Of a DNA stretch of 64,000 nucleotides, positions 56,201 to 64,000 are shown piece by piece (position 1 is the first letter of the stretch; every line of letters begins with the position of its first letter). The stretch is taken from contig OY744463.1 in NCBI GenBank assembly GCA_963556145.1, positions 6,882,001-6,946,000 on the forward strand, in the 5' to 3' direction. Below the pieces are notes generated by a model. That model saw only the letters and a list, made by a program, of their open reading frames with translations. It was not told the DNA's origin and did not search any database. Position numbers and translations under genes: made by a program. The stretch comes from Hygrocybe punicea (taxonomy: Eukaryota; Basidiomycota; Agaricomycetes; Agaricales; Hygrophoraceae).

Positions 56201-58492
56201 CCCACTTGCCTACATTTTTAAGGGCCGTTGTGTACAAATCATCCAGAGCAGACTCAGTTTGTGCACGATGTTCAGAACGGAGAATGATGTTCAACTGTTC
56301 ATTAGGGTCATGACCTTGTTTTATGAATTCCGCCGCCGTCGACGCCCAAATAAACAGGCCAGTTGAGCGACTTGCCAGCTCCGTTAATGCATCCTCGCCC
56401 GGCCAGTCAAGAGCCATCTCTTTTCTTTTGTTGCGATTCCGGATGTCAGCCATCCTATGACGAAGGTAGGCAAGGATATCAGCCGCACTCGATGGTGATT
56501 CGATGTCAAGCTCTCTTCGTAGGACATGAGGTTGGTGGATGAATGCCTCTTCAATATCTGACTCTGGGCGACTGGTGATGAAGAAGCGGAAGACGGCCGG
56601 AAGCTTGTTTAGCTCCCCAGCCAGCAGATCAAGGAGACTTTCTCGCGATTTGGAATCCCCACATTCGTCCAAAGCGTCGATGACAATGATGATGGGGCCA
56701 CCAGTATAATTCTTGTTGAAGACAGAGAGAGGCCCCACCAAGAGTTCAGTGAATTGATGACGGATGTTGGCCTCGCCTATACGTGGGGACCGCTCGATGC
56801 TCGTCCTCATAGCAGACGCGATTACGGGGTCAAAGCAAGCAAGCTGGTGGGCTAAAGTACGGATGACAGTGGCCGGATGACTAGAGATGGGAAGCAGACG
56901 GTCAAAGAAGATGAAAGCACCACGGCGACCTATGCCATTGAAATATTCCGCAATGGTTGTCGCCACGGTACTTTTCCCAGACCCTACAAGTCCATACAAC
57001 CAATAAACGTTTTGGTGATCGTCCGGAGTTGTCAACCAATCGGTGATATCTTTGAGCAGATCCTTTCGCGTCTCAGGGAGACATTCCACGCGAGAGAACT
57101 CATTCATTTCAGAAGGATTAAGGGTTTTGAGATATCCCATCGTAACTGATGATAATTAAGAATAATTCTTGTTAGCATATAAAAGCGTTCAGTGAGCCAA
57201 TAAACATTTCACGGACTTAGCTGGTCGACTTTATCTATTGTCCTGGAAGAAACAAATGCAGCATGAAGGTTGATGTCAGAGTCTAGCGAGGTCCGAAGGA
57301 AGTTCAAGCTTTCAGACAACTTGATCGCTGTCTTCTCGTTGTGATCGTCAAAAGTTTGTTCCAAAAGCCTCCCTGAAGAAATTTATCAATCCCGGATCGG
57401 TATCTCGGAACGTAGCGCACTTACTCCCGAAGCCTTTGCCAGTGTACTCTCGAATGAAAATAGCACATTCGACCGTTTGCTGTAGAATCTTGATAAGGGT
57501 GTCTTCTAGTCGCTCCAATTTTGCTGGCAGTAACTTGACATCATCAACGAAAGAAAAGACCTGCTCCATAGTGACGGCGAGTGCAATGATCATTCGATCT
57601 CTCGCAAACTGTCCTTCCACAACCTGGAAACAGATATCAACAAGCCCGTGCAGAATGGAAAGATAAATTACCTTGTGTAAAGACAAGACGACTTGGCAAG
57701 CGATATTTGTGTACGGGTTAAGCTATGAAACAGTTGAGAGAAAATTCCGAGTACTAGCTGTTGTCCTCACTCTCGCCGTCTCTTCAACAACGGTAACAAG
57801 TACTTGCAACTTCGATAGTACGCCTTCCAGAGCCTCCAGAAACTCCGGCTGTTTTGGCACAGCAGCCTGGGCTTGTGCTACAGCAGTTCGAGCTGACTCA
57901 ATGGGAGGTCCTGCGCCGATTCGCACATTGATGGTTCCCCTATCTCGGTTGTCCTGCTTCCTGCCACCTGCCTCTAATTTCAAAATAGCATCTATGACAA
58001 TAGGGTGAGCAAATAGTCGGCATCATAAACGAGAAATAATTTTACTTTGGTTGTTCCCACACTTTTCCAGAAGCTTATCAATGCTGATTTCAACCATGCC
58101 CAACCGTCCCCGAAGTGGAATGATAGTGTCATCTTTTAATATCAGGGAGATTACGGATAAAGGACCTTGCACCTTCCTAACCAAAACTGTCAACCCTTGG
58201 GAAACTTCAAACTTAGTCAACTCACGCACAAAGGGAATTCTTCGTCCCATTGAGGAGTTCTATTCCGTTTGATAATTGACGTTCGCACGCACGACCCACT
58301 AGCAGGAAGACGTATTTCGACGAAGAGGTTAGGTTGTTTTCTTGCACCGATGGGCTGTGCGCTTATGACTAAATGAAGGACGTGGTCAGTAAAGTAACGA
58401 CTTGAGACACGAGATATGCAAACCGCGCAAAGTATATATCCCACTCTCAGATGTGGACATGGTGATGGGAGAACGACAGCCTGAGCCTCCAA
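53246..58492 (-). CDS. C2-NACHT-WD40 STAND protein
   Basis: N-terminal exons (58492-57700) encode a C2-like domain (HLVISAQPIGARKQPNLFVE, RNRTPQWDEEFPL, FEVSQGLTVLVRKVQG) and a helical region (VEGQFARDRMIIALAVTMEQ, LPAKLERLEDTLIKILQQTV). The NACHT domain lies on the exon 57140-55614: ECLPETRKDLLKDITDWL, P-loop GLVGSGKST and Walker B IIIVIDALDECGD. A 52-nt intron (55613-55562) leads to the last exon (55561-53246) with 14 WD40 repeats, most reading GH..V.SVAFSPDGKRIVSG and VRVWD. In fungi such proteins are intracellular receptors that oligomerise on ligand binding and can trigger heterokaryon incompatibility or cell-death responses; that role is inferred. The C2 exon shows an apparent frame change near 58240 that needs cDNA. 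The WD40 repeats are unusually alike, which fits concerted evolution. Confidence 0.88.
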
Positions 58493-58791
58493 CTTATGTA
58501 CTTCCTACCATTCTAGCAATGCCGACCGGCAACTAGTACCGGCAACTTCCGGATAAGCCGAGTAGGACAGCCTCCCAAGTAGATTGCTATAATCAGGTAT
58601 TAGTATTTCGTACAAGGTTTAGGCGCCAAGTATGAAACATGTAACAGCCCAGTGATTCACGTCTATGAGGCTTGACCAAGGGGTCTCCCTCGTGAATTCG
58701 GACCAGCGGCGGTGGCGTGCGAATCCCACTGAAATTGAAGATGTAACGCGCTTCACAATGCCCAAATGGTAATCGGCGAGTCATAATTTGT
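58493..58791. other. Intergenic between the NACHT-WD40 and FCP1-like genes
   Basis: About 300 bp. It holds the promoter of the minus-strand NACHT-WD40 gene and the 3' end of the FCP1-like gene. No other feature seen. Confidence 0.4.
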
Positions 58792-60351
58792 TCAGTCGGT
58801 ACCCAACCCAGCGTCGATTTCGATTCCCAAAGCCTCCAAGGCACCCCTTCCCCTCTTGACCCAGTATTCCATTGCGTCTGGGTGCTCGAACCACAATGTG
58901 GATGGATGATCACTGTCTGTTCCAATGCCGTCATTGTCCTCATCCGATCTTTCTCTCCCCTCTGTAGTTCGTTGATCTTCTCCAATTTCGTCTGCCCTAC
59001 CTATATGTTCACCAGGAGCGCCAAGCACTCGACCACCCAACTCCTCGGCTTCGCTTGCCCATAAACCTCCAGCACGTATCCACCCCGCGACATTGCTCTC
59101 TCCTTTCAACGCATCCAGAATTCCGACTACAGCAAGGAGGGTTTCATCATACTTGTTTTCGTCCAGGGCGTATTGTGTGGATTCTGGCGAGGACATGGAA
59201 AACGAGGAATCGGATGAATGTGACCGAGGTTCAAATGGAGAACGTGACTTTTCTCCCTCCCTATCACCATGAGAATCACGTCGGTGGGCCGCCCGTCCCG
59301 AGCGGTCCGCGATTGCGATACTTGTGCCAGCGTCTTTTTTATGCTCTTTCTTCTGTTTTCGATCTTTCTTGTCTAAAACATCGCCTTTTGCAATTTCCTC
59401 ACCCGTTTCCCGAAATACCACGCAATTCTGTTTCGCTTGTCTATCCCTCTGCCAAATTTGCAAGTCCCTCGTCCTCATTTGCTGGATATATTCTGGGATG
59501 CATACGTGATTCCACGGTTGGAGCTGTGCTTTTAATGGGGAATCGTCCAGGAGAACAGTGGTCTGGGCTGAGTGGGTCTGTGATACTGGGAAGGTGTCGC
59601 TTTCATTAATTCGCCCACTCCTGTCGGATGAACGCATGAACAGTTGGGACCACGGCTTTGCTAGATCTTTTGTGGTTTGCGTTTTGCGATCTAAATAGGT
59701 GATTACAGTTAGTTTAACTATACAGAAGTGATAAAACCAAGCGCCACGAAATAAATCGAGGCCTAATGGTGTAGAGTCTCCAGCAAGCTCTGGAAACAAA
59801 GGCTTACAGTACTCTTCCTTCCGCAACCCTAAGGTATCTCTCGCCCATACGGCCACCAACTTGCTCTTGTCTTCTCCAAAACACTTGTTAATCATATCTT
59901 CGACGCTGTGTGGCTGGGCGGAACTCCACACCATCGTATCTAGCCAATCGAGCGTCGATGGAGCAAAAAGATATGCACGAAAAGCAGTCATATAAGGACG
60001 CGGATACACTTTTCGAAGGATGGGAATGTAACCGTCTGTTCCTGCTCGGCCACTATTCGCCGCCTCCTTCAACTTTTTGCGTTCTATTGAGGGAACGCGG
60101 GGGGAACGGAGTAGGAGGGTTCCATTCAAGTCGAGGACGAGAAGCTTCCGGGTAGCAGAAAGAGAGTGGTGGGGTTTTGATGGGCTAAGGGAAGCATGGA
60201 GGTAATCTGCTGTGGGAGCTCTGATGATGGGAGCCGGTATGGGTGGTCCATGAGGCGAGGACGGTCTGAGAGGTAAAGTTGATTCCGGTAACAGAGCTGT
60301 GAGTTTGGGTGTGGTATCCTGTGCGACCCAGCGGGAAAGGCCGCTGAGCAT
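58792..60351 (-). CDS. FCP1/SCP-like HAD phosphatase-domain protein
   Basis: The open frame is 519 residues, but a 57-nt in-frame intron is likely (59747-59691, GTGGCG donor, AAACTAACTG branch, TTTAG acceptor), giving 500. Motif I is LLVLDLNGTLLLRSPR. Then come VYPRPYMTAFRAYLF, TMVWSSAQPHSVEDMINKCF, KDLAKPWSQL and TVLLDDSPLKAQLQPWNHVC, the usual order of the FCP1/NLI-interacting-factor domain. The second Asp of the DxDxT motif is Asn (DLNGT), as in a fungal subgroup, so classical phosphatase activity is doubtful. A basic Lys-rich part (KKDRKQKKEHKKDAG) and a Ser/Glu-rich tail follow, suggesting a nuclear protein. Its substrate is unknown. Confidence 0.8.
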   Translation of the reverse strand: MLSGLSRWVAQDTTPKLTALLPESTLPLRPSSPHGPPIPAPIIRAPTADYLHASLSPSKPHHSLSATRKLLVLDLNGTLLLRSPRVPSIERKKLKEAANSGRAGTDGYIPILRKVYPRPYMTAFRAYLFAPSTLDWLDTMVWSSAQPHSVEDMINKCFGEDKSKLVAVWARDTLGLRKEEYCKPLFPELAGDSTPLGLDLFRGAWFYHFCIVKLTVITYLDRKTQTTKDLAKPWSQLFMRSSDRSGRINESDTFPVSQTHSAQTTVLLDDSPLKAQLQPWNHVCIPEYIQQMRTRDLQIWQRDRQAKQNCVVFRETGEEIAKGDVLDKKDRKQKKEHKKDAGTSIAIADRSGRAAHRRDSHGDREGEKSRSPFEPRSHSSDSSFSMSSPESTQYALDENKYDETLLAVVGILDALKGESNVAGWIRAGGLWASEAEELGGRVLGAPGEHIGRADEIGEDQRTTEGRERSDEDNDGIGTDSDHPSTLWFEHPDAMEYWVKRGRGALEALGIEIDAGLGTD

Positions 60352-60798
60352 GAGCGACGATTATCGAGTTGGAAAGCTAGTAAATCGGGACCTATTGTGT
60401 CACGTGACCAATCCAAAGGCACCAGCCAACCAACAAGACATTTTTGACACAGCAGAATATTTCACACTCGATTCTGGATGGATTGTCAAGATTATATAGG
60501 CAAAGTCATAGTGCTAAATGATGTCGAGGGCCTGGACATCACAAGTTGATTCACAACCAAGTAATTTGAGCTTAAATTCAGGTATTAGTGTTCATGGTCC
60601 AGTTTGGTACAGGTTTGGCCATTGTCAGCTGCAGCTAAGCCTGCACTGGAGGTTCAGTGCAACCATTTGCTGCACCTGCACTTGGACACATAGGTGCAGG
60701 TTTGTGGGTGCAGGTTCAGGTTCAGACCCATTTGCACTAGTGTTGCCACAGCTAAAGCTGATGTTTTTCAAAAAATTTACCTTTTTGGGCCAGATAAA
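60352..60798. other. Promoter region and repeat-rich stretch
   Basis: Next to the FCP1-like start, then a TGCAGG/GGTTCAGG-rich stretch at 60620-60735 ending CACTAGTGTTGCC. It resembles the repeat-rich ends of the hAT-like elements, but no matching end or target duplication was found. Confidence 0.35.
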
Positions 60799-62043
60799 CT
60801 GAATTTAAAGTTTACTTTATTGTAGTCTAATCATGCCTGACATTACAGGTTCAAGACTAGTATGGACTGCACTCACCCCCCCACAATCGAGAGCCCTTGC
60901 ACCTCTCCTTTCCTTGAGTTTCACCCCGAGGTTTCCACCCGCTTTCCCACATCGCGGTTTCACTTCACTTTCCTTATTTACTCTGGAGGAGACATTTCTA
61001 TCTCCAACACTTTTGTCTCCTCCCAAGTATGTCCTTGCTCTTTTTTCTTCTCGATTGTCCTGATTCCTTGTAGACCTTATTTTTTTTTGGTTTCTCGCAA
61101 TTTAACTTTGTTACATTGTCACCCGAATGCCTCATAATGAGAACAACAACAAAGCACAAAGTCAAACCCAGGTGATGTCCTTCGACCTGGAAACCACCTT
61201 TGAACCGACAGTTAGGGACATGTGTGTCAAGGTCACCAAGGATTACTGTGCAGGAAAGATTGACAATCCCATGGCCATCCTGGAACTCACCTTGGCCATA
61301 CCTTTCAGAGCCATCCACGAAGATGATACCATTGATCGCCAGGCTTTTGGAGCCTATTGCTGGATGCTCAACAGCCACGACAACTTATGGAGGGGTGGAT
61401 CCGACTGTTCAAATGCACTCAATCGACTTGTCGACACCAGTTATGGTGAGGGAGACCAGGAGGTAGAACCCAGGGAAAGCTGTGAAGAAGATGGCCTTGT
61501 CCTTACTCGACCACCTAAACATGGAGCCAGCAAGTCCCTCAATGATGCCGATGAGCAACCTAGTCCTATGAAATGGTGCATCAATATTGCTCTTTTCCCA
61601 TGGGTCATCCAAGAATCTCTCCATCCATTGCTCCTCTGTCCATCCTTACATGAAATGTGTACCCTTCTTGACAACTTCTCATGAGATATCAAACTTACCA
61701 TTGCATCCATTCTCAACTCAGCTTCCTGTCCCCAGTTCCCTCAGTCCAAGTGGACCAGCCTCGTCTCTGGGTGGGCTGTCGACCTTGATCACGTCCTCTC
61801 TGGGCTCTTCACTACTTCCACCAGGAACTCACACAAAAAGCAGGTCAGATCATTTGAAATCTCACTTGGACCTTTGTCCCCTGCAAAGACCGTCACCTCC
61901 CATGGTGAATAGATCACTGCTTGGGAACCGACTGTTGAGGCCACTGTCTTTGTCTTCCCACAGTGAGAACCTGAACTACGGCATTTCAGGTGCTACATTT
62001 CTGGACTGTTTGCGGCCCTTCTGGCAGATCAACACCAACATGT
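60799..62043 (+). pseudogene. Second Ngaro copy: A repeat plus decayed gag
   Basis: The A repeat (60799-61110, CTGAATTTAAAGTTTACTTT start) is followed by a gag frame from 61127 (MPHNENNNKAQSQTQVMSFD). It is clearly the same protein as at 47571-46305. Many CG dinucleotides of the first copy are TG or CA here: Arg codons became Cys, Trp, His or stop. Stops include NFS*DIKL (61682, Arg in copy 1), HGE*ITAW and FPQ*EPEL (Trp in copy 1). An LTR-type insertion interrupts it at 62043; RT and recombinase are not seen in the window. Confidence 0.8.
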
Positions 62044-63706
62044 TGTTACGGATCACTTCTGCAGCGGGCTCCAGCAACAATCAACTTAACTGGGGGGTGG
62101 TTTCCAGAGGAGAGAAGAGCAGTTTTCATTGTTGCTTACTACTAAGACAACACTGCTAAGAGGGGGGGTTCATGGTACAATGTCATTGCGAACCGTGGGG
62201 GTTACCCAAGATAAGGGGGTCTGCCCCAAGAACCAGACTAAACGTAAAGAAAGGAAAAGAAGAAAAAGTCCGAACCAACAACAAGAACAGTATATATAGT
62301 GACTGGTCTTGAGGGGAGGTAAATAGAAATGCAACCATGAAGCCACAACATGTCCAACTCTACCATGTGTTCACCATGAGGCGTACATGAGGCGTCCTCA
62401 TGTCGATGTTCTCGCGATCCAACTGGAGGCCCAGGTGTCATTGAGGAATAGAGGGGGTCCGAATGACTCGGATGATTTGTCATCAGATCATGTGACATGC
62501 AGAATTGCCAATTCAGGGACTATACTTGCTGTAACAGGCAAGTGCACAGTCTGGCAAGTGCATTGCACAGTCAGGTCGAAGATGGGTATCGTCCAGTGTG
62601 GGGTTGGTGATGAGAGTGTCTTGAGGTAGCATGGATATAGCGGCAAGGTTGGTATGAAAGAAAATGAAGGAATGTATGGAGGAAAAAACCAACTAGGACA
62701 GTGGGCTAGTCGAGGTCAGACATGTGAACAGCATAAGCTGTACTGGATGACGATGTCTGTGTCGATGACGTATCGAGGAGCAATGTCTTGTCCTGTCTGT
62801 GGAACAATGTGGTCCACCTGATGTCGGTATTCGTCCAAGAAAGGGTATTGTTGTCAACAAGTGTGGGAGATATCAAGGTTATAGATGGAAAAGGTTAAAT
62901 GAATGTGGGTCCAGGTTTCGAGTCATGGCACGAGTGACAAGCTGTGGGAATAAGATGTCGGGTACTGCAATGAAGCGATGTCGTGTGATAGGGGTTGGTT
63001 CACTGTTTGGGAAGTCGTATGGTCTGTGGTCGAAGTCCAAAAGAATGTGCTTTGGCGATGGTCGGATTAGAGAGAACAGTGAAATGTCCTGTGATCGAGG
63101 ATTGTTCAGGGCATGCATGCAGGTGAGGAATGTCGTCGGATCGTCAGGGAGGATAATGGTAGGCACAGGGTATGAATATGGAAACCAAATATCCAAGATT
63201 GGCAATTGTCAATTACGTGGTGAGATATTGTTGAGATGGAAGTCAGAAGTATCAATGGCAGAAGGGTTTCAGTGCCGATGCCAAAGATAGATCATAACAA
63301 AGTAGAAACCGATCAGGAAGGTGATGGCAATGCTGCCAATAACAATAACGGTAATGAGCTGTGTCGGGAGTATAGCCATTGTGTATCGGTTTGTCGTGGG
63401 ATGAAGTCAACAATATGTCAGGGCAAGGGAAAAGACAATAGCGATGATGTCCGTCAGCAAGGAGACTATTCGGGTACAGCAAGGTAACGTGGGGATGTGT
63501 CCATGGTCGGTCTGGATTGTTCTAGAAGAAAGGAAGAAAAGAGAACAAGAATAAGAAAATACAAGGATGTCCGAAAGAAGAAACAATGACATTGAAAAGA
63601 AGACAAAGGACAAAAATAAATGAAAAAGGAAGGTGTGCAGTGTAGAATTGTCATGGTGGGTATCGGAATGGGCATTGGGGTTGGAAGCGGAGTTGGAAAC
63701 GTAACA
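62044..63706. mobile_element. LTR-type insertion (solo LTR or short non-autonomous element)
   Basis: The segment starts TGTTACGGATC and ends AAACGTAACA, with inverted TGTTAC/GTAACA termini. It is flanked by CATGT on both sides (62039-62043 and 63707-63711), a 5-bp duplication. The Ngaro gag frame continues exactly beyond it. A TATATATAG box near 62290 could be a promoter. No coding sequence of a retroelement was seen; the plus strand is poor in C from about 62600 to 63700. At 1663 bp it is long for an LTR but possible. Confidence 0.7.
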
Positions 63707-63776
63707 CATGTCATCTCCCTCAACAAAGGCATCCACACCCGCATTGCACAATGCCAGGATCTCCTCCTTACCAACG
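63707..63776 (+). pseudogene. Continuation of the second Ngaro gag
   Basis: HVISLNKGIHTRIAQCQDLL then LTNA matches VIALDKGIRIRVAQRRDLL then LTDA of the first copy, again with Arg replaced by His, Thr, Cys and Gln. The match ends abruptly at about 63776. Confidence 0.75.
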
Positions 63777-64000
63777 CTGCAGCAGGTGCTGCGAGCCCCT
63801 AGGACCCCGAGGACCCTTAGATAGTGTTTCCTTTCCTGTTTGTAGCTTAGTCATCATCCAGGGTTTTCCTTGCTTTCCCCTCCCTGCTGTGACTCCCCCT
63901 GAGTCTTCCCCTGAGAGGCCTGGAGATTCCCTCTCCAATGTGGTGATGAGAGTGATTCGAGCCACGTGACCGTAGGAGAGGAGTCGAAAAAATGAAGTTG
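63777..64000. mobile_element. Probable edge of another insertion
   Basis: The gag match stops at TGCAGCAGGTGCTGCGAGCC. The sequence from there to the window end is unrelated and CT-rich, so it is likely the start of an inserted element whose other end lies outside the window. A palindrome GCAGCAGGTGCTGC sits at the boundary. Confidence 0.35.

Noticed and set aside
60586..60739. Small hAT-like element with TAGTG ends
   Set aside because: Flanking 8-bp sequences TCAGGTAT and GTGTTGCC do not match and the inverted ends align poorly.
62879..63482. Minus-strand frames of 76-108 residues inside the LTR-type insertion
   Set aside because: They follow from the strong C depletion of the plus strand, which removes stop codons on the other strand; no motif is present.
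1..64000. tRNA or rRNA genes
   Set aside because: I looked for B-box-like GTTCGAATC and conserved rRNA stretches and found no convincing match.

Overview
The window is nuclear DNA from a basidiomycete fungus, most likely an Agaricomycete. The introns are short (about 50-90 nt) with GTNNGT donors and CTAAC-type branch points. The gene content fits: a C2-NACHT-WD40 STAND protein, a cullin-4, a myristoylated G-alpha, a TIGR04076-type small protein, a DUF6589 gene, Ngaro-type tyrosine-recombinase retroelements, and hAT-like elements with repeat-rich ends. There is one 100-N scaffold gap (10743-10842).

Region 1-21.7 kb is a nest of transposons. A DUF6589 gene (19901-21715, minus) is cut at 19900 by the 5' LTR of a Gypsy element that runs leftwards past the window start. 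The Gypsy carries four later insertions: (i) an ~9 kb (probably ~6.7 kb after gap correction) fold-back element at 5381-14346 with a 5-bp duplication TTCAT, inside pol; (ii) a perfectly palindromic 387-bp hAT MITE with an 8-bp duplication, in gag/protease; (iii) a 1-kb hAT-like element in the LTR; (iv) a solo LTR of the same family, in opposite orientation, splitting an antisense zinc-cluster gene.

Region 22-43 kb is the gene-rich part. Apparently intact genes are an F-box protein, a G-alpha gene (with what reads as a one-nucleotide exon), a TIGR04076-type protein, a GPALPP/DUF3752 protein, a cullin-4 and an unknown 264-aa acidic protein. Between them lie decayed, intron-bearing copies of ordinary genes: adenosine-deaminase-like, PA-TM-RING-like, eIF3e, D-lactate dehydrogenase and a WD40 fragment. 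There is also an uncharacterised gene with a possible PD-(D/E)XK-like motif.

Region 43-53 kb is again mobile: a Ngaro-like element with split direct repeats, two adjacent hAT-like elements with 8-bp duplications, a broken Ulp1-like protease gene and a MITE. Region 53-60.4 kb holds the NACHT-WD40 gene and an FCP1-like HAD phosphatase gene. Region 60.8-64 kb is a second, CpG-depleted Ngaro gag copy interrupted by a 1.66-kb LTR-type insertion, and probably by another element at the window edge.

The genes do not form one pathway. The main themes are layered transposition, recurrent CGA-to-TGA stop codons in the mobile genes, and decay of duplicated host genes. All family assignments come from reading translated motifs by eye; no searches were run.
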